64,000 nucleotides of DNA, taken from NCBI GenBank assembly GCA_033127725.1, contig AP026798.1, forward strand, positions 1,922,001-1,986,000. The letters are read 5' to 3'. The first letter of the stretch is position 1; each line of letters opens with the position of its first letter. Source of the stretch: Bombiscardovia nodaiensis (lineage in GTDB: Bacteria > Actinomycetota > Actinomycetes > Actinomycetales > Bifidobacteriaceae). Positions 58,401 to 64,000 of this stretch are shown piece by piece. Below the pieces are notes generated by a model. That model saw nothing but the letters and a program-made list of their open reading frames with translations. It ran no database searches and was not told where the DNA came from. A program made the translations under genes and the position numbers.

Positions 58401-58836
58401 CGGCTCAGGCAGCAATGGTGCCGGTAATCCGCCCGATACGACAGCGGACCAGCACGAACCAGTCCAAGTTGGATTACAAAAACTCGTAGTTACCGGCGTT
58501 AAGTTTGACCAGACAGAGGCCACGCCCGCGCCAGTTTGGAATGCCGCAAAAGGCGTATGGATAGTAAAGGCCCCCGCCCACGAAGCACAGCTCGTAACTG
58601 CCAATATTCACTGGATACTGGGAAGTCAAGCCCAAGATGACTACCCTTTGCCCTACACCTACGAATTCTTACTGCCCATTGCAGGAGCAATACCGCTGCA
58701 ACGCCTCACCGGTGGCAGCATGCTCTGCCTTACTCTACTTGCAGCGCTTGTATACGCAGGCTATCAGCTTGCCCGGCAGCGCAAAAGTAAGTCGTCTTTA
58801 GATTCGAAAGTACCGCAAGAGCCGGAACGAGTATAA
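55492..58836 (+). CDS. Giant surface protein: two seven-repeat RCC1 propellers, phase-variable
   Basis: 1114 residues. A signal peptide (cleavage likely after AHA, about residue 35) contains a G10 tract. Unit 1 opens with LGFSLNPDHGPVAGGNEV (TIG-like) and has seven RCC1 repeats with the YSWGTNNYGQLGDGT pattern, then a VVTAVRFD domain. A Listeria-Bacteroides (InlB B-type) repeat follows (YTVHFDM...GWFTADGKPW...LTAKW). Unit 2 repeats the plan: TLDPDRGPTTGGNTV, seven RCC1 repeats, VVTGVKFD. Seven repeats make one RCC1 beta-propeller, so two are expected. The end LPIAG, a hydrophobic stretch and RQRKSKSS resemble a non-canonical sorting signal. It is probably an adhesin; the ligand is unknown. 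Confidence 0.88.
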   Translation: MRKVRTVSTLFVLMSLTVLGGGSASLARPILAHADSADLGFSLNPDHGPVAGGNEVAIKPPFQTSIKFKKISSGSTHILAIGDDDNTWAWGSNDSTLLGSDTPIVGAVLPVKVKTPAGVRFTEVSAGWYHNLAIGSDNRIYSWGSNNVGQLGDGGTVSRSIPALVNLSAPAGARFVSVIASGYGNASYALDSYGNVYAWGRNIWGQLGVGDTANHLLPTPLNTSVKFSDLSCSGEHCLAISNSGTLYSWGTNNYGQLGDGTTVNSSSPKAIYTSTPFIKISAGGQADWGLAGNFIEGFSLALDQLGNLYTWGFNNVGQLGNGTTTNRSTPQQVSTPVPFTRISAGSYFALALGNNGKAYAWGSNSSYNVQYSSAGILGDGTTTDRYRPTLVASPAGVEFADVSAGWIHSKGLTTEGKVYSWGPNQYGQLGDGTKIWRTTPVPVAKPNIVVTAVRFDALATGTPRHDTAEDLWYVIAPGHPAGTVNVYIDWTLNGSPQTRATLKYTYRTSYTVHFDMAGAPGTAPADQHPLSSNDETISWPNPTPTWSHHWFDGWFTADGKPWDFDDTVSSSMTLTAKWEEWKFTLDPDRGPTTGGNTVAITPPLAPQGISFSRISSGSKHTLAIGSDGNTYAWGSNEYGQLGDDSSSNQNLPVRVLAPANVHFLQVSAGSEFSAALGSDGSIYTWGRNSAGQLGNGTLTNQPTPSRIAQGALPVGKRYKQVSAGDSHVLALANTNRIYAWGQNTEGQLGDGTQINRRLPVQVQLGPQIDGVTFTSISAGANHSLAIGKDNNTYAWGRNVEGQLGIGTNSSLEKSPVKIQSGALPAGAHFTQISAGGRYSLAVDNNNNLYAWGDNQSSQLGDGTTVGKNAPTQVNPGVIPSGVSFTHISAGDKHSLVIDSNGDAYTWGSNDNGQLGDNTSGSNRSTPVKVQQGTLPTGVRLNQISAGGTQSTAIGSDGHAYTWGGNGYGQLGSGSNGAGNPPDTTADQHEPVQVGLQKLVVTGVKFDQTEATPAPVWNAAKGVWIVKAPAHEAQLVTANIHWILGSQAQDDYPLPYTYEFLLPIAGAIPLQRLTGGSMLCLTLLAALVYAGYQLARQRKSKSSLDSKVPQEPERV
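55548..55557. repeat. G10 homopolymer tract in the RCC1 protein signal peptide (contingency switch, ON)
   Basis: Ten consecutive G encode the end of VLGGGS (codons 19-22). Ten keeps the 1114-residue frame. Nine gives LGGGPLV then TAG, and eleven gives LGGGVR then TAG, so both shifts end translation within a few codons. Confidence 0.9.
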
Positions 58837-58854
58837 TAGATGTTTTACGATATT

Positions 58855-60084
58855 TTAATTCATCAAAGAATCAATCTGCTCCTGTGCCCATTGCCAGCGA
58901 GAAGCCATAATCTCTTGGGAAGCAGCATCTAAGCGATGCACATGAGCTAAGGGCGTAACTTGGGCGAGCGCAGCGCGTATTTGCGCAAGGTATCGGGCTG
59001 CTTGGCCTGCGGTCACTTGGAAGAGAGATAGGGTCTCGGCTTGCATGAACGAAGCTAGGCTAGGGCTGAGATCTCCAAAGAGGGAAAGCTGATGTACCTC
59101 TGCCTTGCTGCCTTCGTAAGGTTCTGGGTTGAGGTCGAAGGTCGGAGCTAGCTGCCAACTCTTGCCCATGCGCAAGAAACCATGGTTGCGCAAGTGGTCA
59201 TCTAAGTTGCCGATGACCGAGCCGAACGCTGCTCGAAGCCAGAGCTGGCGAGTGTCAGCCCCAATGCTGGCAACGAAATCTGCGAAGTCTAGCCAGTCGC
59301 CGCCTTGCCCGTCCGAAGCATCGAGTGCAGTCATTGCAGAAATGTAGGGAATGCGCTGAAGCTGGTTGTTTTGCTCACTTGACGGGCGGTCAAAACGCTG
59401 CGTAAGCAAGATAGTCCGCTTGCGGCCCACCTCGTCCGCAATGCTCAGTACACGATACTGGGGAACGCTGATGCCCGCTTTTTGTGCCAGCTCAAGGGTC
59501 ACAGCCTCCCAACCAATAACATCCCAGCGGTCGCCTAACGGTTTAGGGAACTTAGCTAGCCAGAGTTTGCCGCCGTCGCGCACACTTGCTTTGGGGCGAG
59601 CGCCTCCCAAAGAGCCGGTGGCGCGATAGAGGCGCCGCAAAGCTATTTCGCTCACCTCTACCCCTTCTTCAACTGCGTCGGCAGTGTTGAGCAGGCCTGG
59701 TAAATCGGTGAGCACGGGTACACCATCGCTGCCAGATAGGGGTTCACCGTCCAAGAAGAATCGGCAAGCACCCTGACGGGTGAGATCATCAACACCAAGC
59801 AGGTATTCAATTTCACTCAGGCGAGAACGGCCCAGCGAACGCTGTAAGAGCTTTCGCCCCCAGCGGTCCGGCGCAGCATCGGAGAAGGGTCCCAGCCCTT
59901 GCAGAGGGTATGCGCCAAGTGTGAGGGGAAGAGAAGGTGCCAGCTCGTATGCTAGCGGCTCGTTGATGTAGGAGGCGACATACTGGAAGGAGAGGCCAGT
60001 TCTGTTGATATAGAGGTTGCCAGCAAGGACTTAGCGGCCATTGCCTAGGGTGGTACGCACCTCTACTTGGTCGGGCAGGCTCAT
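58855..60084 (-). pseudogene. hipA: HipA-type kinase toxin with a premature stop at codon 18
   Basis: From ATG 60084 the protein reads MSLPDQVEVRTTLGNGR, then TAA (60033-60031). The same frame continues VLAGNLYINRTGLSFQY and FSDAAPDRWGRKLLQ, then the kinase core GNLDDHLRNHGFL and APTFDLNP, to 58855, 409 residues in all. HipA toxins phosphorylate tRNA synthetase or other targets; HipB neutralises them. The frame is otherwise intact, so the nonsense change is recent. Only a TTG at 59754 could restart, losing the N-subdomain. Its start overlaps the hipB stop in ATGA. Confidence 0.88.
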
Positions 60085-60380
60085 ACTTGCCTCCTCACGC
60101 GCTGGGGGAGCTGCTGGTTGGCTCGGAGGCGGCCTAGGTCGGTTTGGAGGGGGTCTGCGGCGGCGACCATAGCATCGGCCATGTGCAAGATGCGAGCTAC
60201 GGAGAGTAGGGAGTCGGTGCGTACTGCCTTGCCGTGTTCTAAGTTGTGGACAGTTGTGGGGCTCACGCGCGCCCGCTTAGCCACGTCGTCGACGGTCAGG
60301 CCCAAGAGTTTGCGCTGCGTAGTGAGTTGCTCCCCCAAGACGCGCAAATCCCGCTTCACCGCAGTAGGCACATATTTCAT
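60081..60380 (-). CDS. hipB: HipB-like antitoxin/HTH regulator
   Basis: 99 residues with an XRE-type helix-turn-helix (about 15-75; LTTQRKLLGLTVDDVAKRARVSPTTVHNLEHGKAVRTDSLL). It binds and neutralises HipA and represses the operon from a palindromic operator, for which a candidate lies 40 bases upstream. GGGAGGAGG precedes the ATG. The stop overlaps the hipA start by four bases (ATGA). The gene is intact although its toxin partner is broken. Confidence 0.88.
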   Translation of the reverse strand: MKYVPTAVKRDLRVLGEQLTTQRKLLGLTVDDVAKRARVSPTTVHNLEHGKAVRTDSLLSVARILHMADAMVAAADPLQTDLGRLRANQQLPQRVRRQV

Positions 60381-60419
60381 CTCTTCCCACCTCCTCCCGC
60401 TGGTTGGCTCACGACCAAT

Positions 60420-60472
60420 AACCTCTAAAATACTACCAATAATAGTAGTTAATCACCAGTATAATAGAGGTT
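60420..60472. promoter_or_regulatory. Large imperfect palindrome, probable hipBA operator/promoter
   Basis: AACCTCTAAAATACT at one end and AGTATAATAGAGGTT at the other are inverted repeats with two mismatches. Between them ACTACCAATAATAGTAGT holds another short repeat. TATTAT and TATACT on the minus strand are -10-like. It lies between hipB and the decayed gene upstream, as expected for autoregulation. Confidence 0.7.
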
Positions 60473-60745
60473 AATTCCCAGCAGACATTACAGCACTGTG
60501 AGCAAGCACCCTCACTTCGCCCACTTCGCAGCCCAGTAAGGCAGCGGCATCCCTCACCATTGGCTCTACTTGGGCGAGGGTGTTGGGTTTCTCTTCGGCG
60601 AGCGCGGCTAGCTCAAATGCTTCCGCCCCTGCTTCTCCTTGAGCTCGTACGCGCGTATATCAGCTTCCATCCACCGCTTGCGGGCCTCAATATTTGCGCG
60701 ATTGAGCCCTCGTTCCTCAATGAACTGTTCAACACTGTAAGACAT
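60471..60745 (-). pseudogene. Frameshifted small gene with a HicB-like second half
   Basis: From ATG 60745 the frame gives MSYSVEQFIEERGLNRANIE... for 45 codons and stops at 60608. A second frame continues EAFELAALAEEKPNTLAQVE, then PMVRDAAALLGCEVGEVRV, to TAA at 60473. One extra base in the four C at 60626-60629 would fuse them into about 91 residues. The second half resembles QVEAMVRDAASMLGKQVGKVNV in the HicB-like gene just upstream. The first half has no clear relative. It is probably a remnant antitoxin; no toxin for it is visible. Confidence 0.65.
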
Positions 60746-60794
60746 CAGACCTCCCTACTTTCTGCCATCAATTCAACAATCATACCTATATCTT

Positions 60795-61163
60795 CTATGC
60801 TTTTTGCAGCGCGCTCACCCGTTGGGAGCTTATACCGGTCACTTGGGCCACGTCGCGCACAGTAAGCCCTTCGCCGCGCAACAGAGCAACTACTTGCCGA
60901 GAAACTTGTGAAGCCCGCTCCTGAGTGCGCTGGGCTTCGGTGCGGGCCTGAAGCATCTCCTGCACAGCCTGCATGGTTTCTCTATCCATCACCGGTTGCA
61001 CATTAACTTTCCCTACTTGCTTGCCCAGCATCGACGCAGCATCGCGCACCATAGCCTCAACTTGATCGAGCCGCCGGGTTTGGGTAAATAGTCCAGGAAT
61101 TTCAGCTACTTCGATGGCCCACCAGCCATCGTGACGCTCGCAATGTGCTGTGACGTCCATCAT
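60795..61163 (-). CDS. hicB: HicB-like antitoxin with C-terminal HTH
   Basis: 122 residues. The N-terminal HicB fold (DVTAHCERHDGWWAIEVAEIPGLFTQTRRLDQVEAMVRDAASMLG) is followed by a helical linker and a C-terminal DNA-binding stretch (RGEGLTVRDVAQVTGISSQRVSALQKA). It would neutralise HicA and repress the operon. The ATG overlaps the hicA stop, typical of hicAB coupling. A second ATG follows at once. It is intact. Confidence 0.85.
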   Translation of the reverse strand: MMDVTAHCERHDGWWAIEVAEIPGLFTQTRRLDQVEAMVRDAASMLGKQVGKVNVQPVMDRETMQAVQEMLQARTEAQRTQERASQVSRQVVALLRGEGLTVRDVAQVTGISSQRVSALQKA

Positions 61164-61354
61164 TTGCAGGTCCTTTCAATGCAGCGAATAATGCCCTGAG
61201 CTGTGAACTCGTTAATTTCTCGGTGTCTTGGCACCGTCGTTTGCGCCTTACCAACGGTTACTTTGCTATGGTTCGCCCCTTCTTCCCATTACGCAGTAAA
61301 ACCGTTCGCATAAGCAATTTGAGCAATTCTTTTCTCAAGCTGCTTGCGCCTCAT
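61160..61354 (-). pseudogene. hicA: HicA mRNA interferase toxin with a premature stop at codon 22
   Basis: From ATG 61354 the frame reads MRRKQLEKRIAQIAYANGFTA, then TAA (61291-61289), then WEEGANHSKVTVGKAQTTVP and RHREINEFTAQGI, ending at TGA 61162-61160. This is a complete 64-codon HicA with the catalytic His region (GANHSK) and the TTVPRHREI motif. CAA to TAA at codon 22 would explain the lesion. The frame behind the stop is undisturbed, so the loss is recent. The C-terminal part overlaps the hicB start. Confidence 0.88.
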
Positions 61355-61778
61355 CGGTCAAGCCTATACATATTTACCGATAAAGTCAATACATATAGAC
61401 AAAAGTTATCTACATGCATTGCTAACTCTAACGAAGATCTTCGTAAGTTATATCGAAAGCGCTGGCACAAGGGCAAAATGAAGCATAATACCCTCAACAA
61501 TCGCCTTCTCGTTAATTCCACATTGCTTAGAATTTTGGCTCCTTGTACACCCATACCAATTCCCTCCTGTCAACGACTTGTATCACCCCTCACCTCCGAA
61601 AGTAGCAGCGTGAGGGCCGTGGGCGAAAGCTGTGCGAGGAATGTGGTCGAATGTGAAAAAAGTGCGGAAAGTCAGGGTTTCTGAAACACTGAGTCACACA
61701 GGAACTGTTCGGCCCGCGGGCGTGGCATGATAAGGGTGTAGGGAATGCGCGAGGAAGAGGAAGCGAGGGAAGAGAGAC
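61355..61778. other. Region between the hicAB promoter and the AEC transporter
   Basis: About 420 bases without a supported gene. On the minus strand TTGACT lies just upstream of hicA and may be its -35 element. The first half is AT-rich, the half near the AEC gene GC-rich. A GGGAAGAGAG site precedes the AEC start. Confidence 0.45.
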
Positions 61779-62723
61779 ATGCCTGGGCTGGTGAGCGCGA
61801 TGGAGGGCTTCTTCATCATTGGCGTGGTGATTGCCGTGGGGTACGTGGCGGCACGCATGCGCATCGGCGGCCCCACCGCGCAGATGGTGCTCAACAAGTA
61901 CTCCTTCTTCGTCTCCTCCCCCTGCCTCATGTTCGCCATCCTCGCCAAAGAGCACCTGGGCGTCATCTTCCACCCGAGCATCGTGGTCGCCTTCCTCTCC
62001 GCAGCGGCCGTCGGCGCCCTCTTTGTGCTGGCGAACGCGCTCTTTTTCCACATGAGCGCTGCAGACACCACCATCGGCGCCCTCAACTCCCTCTACTTAA
62101 ACTCCAACAATATCGGCCTGCCGGTCGCCACCTATATTTTGGGCAACCCCAGCCTGGTGGCCCCTATTTTGCTCATGCAGCAGGCGCTCTTTACGCCAGT
62201 CGGACTCACGGTCTTGGACGCCACCACCTCGGGCAAGGTCAGCCTCAAGCGCATCGCCCAGCAACCCTTCAAGCAGCCATTGCTGATTGGCTCCCTGCTG
62301 GGCATTGTGGTCTCAGCCCTCTCCGAGCGGGCGGGCCACTTCATCATTCCGGCCTTCGTCTTTAAGCCCATCGACATGATCGGTGCCACAGCGGTGCCCC
62401 TGATTTTAATGGCTTTTGGCATGTCTCTGCACGGGAGCAAACCTATGCAGGAGAAGGGCAACCGGGCTGCCACGCTCACGGTCGTCGCCCTCAAAAACCT
62501 GGTCATGCCCCTAGTTGCCTTCCTCCTGGCCTACTTCCTGATGGGCTTTCGCGGCCCGGAGCTCTACGGCTGCGTGGTGCTGGCGGCCCTCCCCACCGGG
62601 CAGAACGTGTACAACTACGCGGCCCGCTACGAAGTGGGCATGACCTTCGCCCGCGACGGCATCCTGCTCTCCACCGTGTCCTCGCCCATCATCATCGCCC
62701 TCATCGCACTCATACTCTCCTAA
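61779..62723 (+). CDS. AEC (auxin efflux carrier) family transporter
   Basis: 314 residues with ten hydrophobic segments in a 5+5 arrangement. LNSLYLNSNNIGLPVATYILG in the first half and VVLAALPTGQNVYNYAARY in the second are the paired broken-helix motifs of AEC transporters. These move organic acids such as malate or amino-acid-like anions. ATG 61779 has GGGAAGAGAG just upstream. No neighbouring gene hints at the substrate. Confidence 0.88.
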   Translation: MPGLVSAMEGFFIIGVVIAVGYVAARMRIGGPTAQMVLNKYSFFVSSPCLMFAILAKEHLGVIFHPSIVVAFLSAAAVGALFVLANALFFHMSAADTTIGALNSLYLNSNNIGLPVATYILGNPSLVAPILLMQQALFTPVGLTVLDATTSGKVSLKRIAQQPFKQPLLIGSLLGIVVSALSERAGHFIIPAFVFKPIDMIGATAVPLILMAFGMSLHGSKPMQEKGNRAATLTVVALKNLVMPLVAFLLAYFLMGFRGPELYGCVVLAALPTGQNVYNYAARYEVGMTFARDGILLSTVSSPIIIALIALILS

Positions 62724-62825
62724 AGCTCTCCAGCGCCACTCGACGCTCTCCTGGTATTTTCCTAACGCCTACTCAAGCATCGCTGACCACCGCTGGCACG
62801 GGCAAGTACTAAGATAGGCCATATA

Positions 62826-62839
62826 TGCAAACGTTTGCA
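62826..62839. promoter_or_regulatory. LacI-family operator upstream of the amylase gene
   Basis: TGCAAACGTTTGCA is a perfect 14-bp palindrome with central CG, the form bound by LacI-type sugar repressors. It lies 28 bases before the amylase ATG, where binding would block transcription. Confidence 0.8.
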
Positions 62840-62867
62840 GTTCAAAGACGACCACAGGGAACACAGC

Positions 62868-64000
62868 ATGAAATCAACAACCAGTAAGTCCAACAGGCGC
62901 AGCAAGCTCTACACTCTCATCGCCGCCCTGGCCGTTATTGCCATCGTTGTCGCAGCGGGCGTGGTCTACGGAGTCTACCGATGGTCGTCCACAAGCAGCG
63001 GCAGCAACGCCTCCACCGCAGTCACATCCACCCACACGCCCACACCGTCGCAGGAATCCGCCCCCGTCAGTCCGTCCGCCAGCAAGGACGTCATCCTCAT
63101 AGCCTTCCAAACCAACTGGCGCTCGGTAGCCGCAGAATGCACCAAAACCTACGGCCCCGAAGGCGTGGGCTACGTGGAAGTCTCCCCGCCGCAAGAGTCC
63201 ATCCAGGGCAGCCAGTGGTGGACCTCCTACCAGCCCGCCTCCTACCGCCTAGACTCCAAACTGGGCAGCGAGAGCGACTTCACGAACATGGTCTCCACCT
63301 GCAAGGCCGCAGGCGTAGGCATCATCGCCGACGCGGTCATCAACCACATGGCAGGCGCGTACTCGGGCGGCGGCGAGCGCCAGGGCGTGAGCGGCAGCCC
63401 CTACACGGCCGACGGCTCCTTCCCCGCCGTGCCCTATAGCAAGGAAAATTTCCACACCTGCACATCGAACATCATGAACTACGGCAACGCCAGCGATGTG
63501 CAGAACTGCCGTCTGGACGCCCTGCAAGACTTGGACACCTCCCAGCCCTACGTGCAAGACAAAATCTCCGACTACTTAAAGCACCTACTCGACCTCGGCG
63601 TCTACGGCTTCCGAGTCGACGCCGTCAAACACATAGCCAACGCCGACGTAGCCGCCATCAAAACCCGCCTAGCCCAAAAAACAGGCCGCCCAGCCCAAGA
63701 CATTTTCTTCGAACAAGAAGTCATCGGCAGCCCCTCGGAAGCCAAGGAAATCCAACCATCCGTCTACCTGGGCAACGGCAAAGTCTCCGAATTCCGCTAC
63801 TCCAGCAGCCTGGCGAAAATGTTCGCGGACGACATAGCCGACGAAGACACCGGTCTCAAATCCATCGGCGGCAAATACTGGCTCCCGACCAGCAAGGCGG
63901 CCGTCTGGGTGACCAACTGGGACACCGAGCGCGACAGGGCCCTCACCTACAAGAGCGGGCCGTCCTACCTGCTCGCCAACGCCTTCATGCTGGCCTACGA
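62868..64000 (+). CDS. Membrane-anchored GH13 alpha-amylase, 3' end outside the window
   Basis: 377 codons are visible and the gene continues past the right edge. An N-terminal membrane anchor (about 14-40, LYTLIAALAVIAIVVAAGVVYG) and a Ser/Thr/Pro linker precede the GH13 barrel. The catalytic regions are DAVINHM (region I), GFRVDAVKH (nucleophile Asp, region II) and FFEQEVIG (acid/base Glu, region III), so it should be active on starch or glycogen-type alpha-glucans at the cell surface. GGGAACA lies before the ATG. A LacI-type operator lies just upstream, implying control by maltose or glucose-type signals. Confidence 0.92.
   Translation, partial: MKSTTSKSNRRSKLYTLIAALAVIAIVVAAGVVYGVYRWSSTSSGSNASTAVTSTHTPTPSQESAPVSPSASKDVILIAFQTNWRSVAAECTKTYGPEGVGYVEVSPPQESIQGSQWWTSYQPASYRLDSKLGSESDFTNMVSTCKAAGVGIIADAVINHMAGAYSGGGERQGVSGSPYTADGSFPAVPYSKENFHTCTSNIMNYGNASDVQNCRLDALQDLDTSQPYVQDKISDYLKHLLDLGVYGFRVDAVKHIANADVAAIKTRLAQKTGRPAQDIFFEQEVIGSPSEAKEIQPSVYLGNGKVSEFRYSSSLAKMFADDIADEDTGLKSIGGKYWLPTSKAAVWVTNWDTERDRALTYKSGPSYLLANAFMLAY

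Noticed and set aside
61223..61684. 153-codon plus-strand frame over the hicA region
   Set aside because: It lies opposite hicA, has no recognisable motif and uses unlikely codons; the HicA reading explains the sequence better.

Overview
Kind of organism. The window looks like the chromosome of a bifidobacterium or a close relative (Actinobacteria, Bifidobacteriaceae). The basis is the actinobacterial style of the housekeeping genes (rpsF-ssb-rpsR-rplI, secE-nusG-rplK-rplA, rplU-rpmA-obg-proB and a long ribonuclease E/G with a charged N-terminal arm), class C sortase pili with LPXTG pilins, an ABC-exported wall polysaccharide, and moderately high GC. An intact haem catalase beside a manganese transporter is unusual for most bifidobacteria but known in insect-associated ones, so a bee or bumblebee gut origin is a reasonable inference, not a demonstrated fact. 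Layout. 1-2.7 kb: start of a histidine phosphatase (left edge), an MFS transporter, a GtrA-like protein and a MIF/tautomerase-like protein. 2.7-10.5 kb: a sortase-dependent pilus operon on the minus strand (tip pilin, backbone pilin, class C sortase). The tip pilin is split by a ten-base G/C tract just after its signal peptide and is out of frame as sequenced. 10.7-12.5 kb: ribosomal/ssb operon. 12.6-24.4 kb: a cell-surface polysaccharide locus (dTDP-glucose dehydratase, Wzm/Wzt-type ABC exporter, galactofuranosyltransferase-like enzyme, membrane glycosyltransferases, acyltransferase), followed by a secreted GH25 lysozyme with lectin repeats. 26.9-32.4 kb: DtxR-type regulator, NRAMP transporter, SGNH hydrolase, catalase, tRNA-Ser. 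32.5-44.8 kb: mixed accessory genes (anchored beta-propeller protein, second galactofuranosyltransferase-like enzyme, MarR regulator with a perfect operator plus DHA2 exporter, tandem paralogues of unknown function, a frameshifted PHP phosphoesterase, large membrane proteins). 45-55 kb: housekeeping block. 55.5-58.8 kb: a very large surface protein built of two seven-repeat RCC1 propellers, again with a ten-base G tract in the signal peptide, here in frame. 58.8-61.4 kb: a decaying toxin-antitoxin island in which both toxins (HipA, HicA) carry premature stops and both antitoxins are intact. 61.8-64 kb: an AEC-family transporter and the start of a membrane-anchored alpha-amylase preceded by a LacI-type operator. 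How it fits together. The main theme is the cell surface: pili, wall polysaccharide, a cell-wall hydrolase and propeller proteins. Two of the largest surface proteins sit behind G10 tracts whose off-frames terminate within a few codons, so the window appears to hold two contingency (phase-variation) switches, one OFF and one ON in this sequence. A second theme is repeated small lesions: stop-spanning tandem duplications, homopolymer frameshifts and nonsense mutations in toxins.
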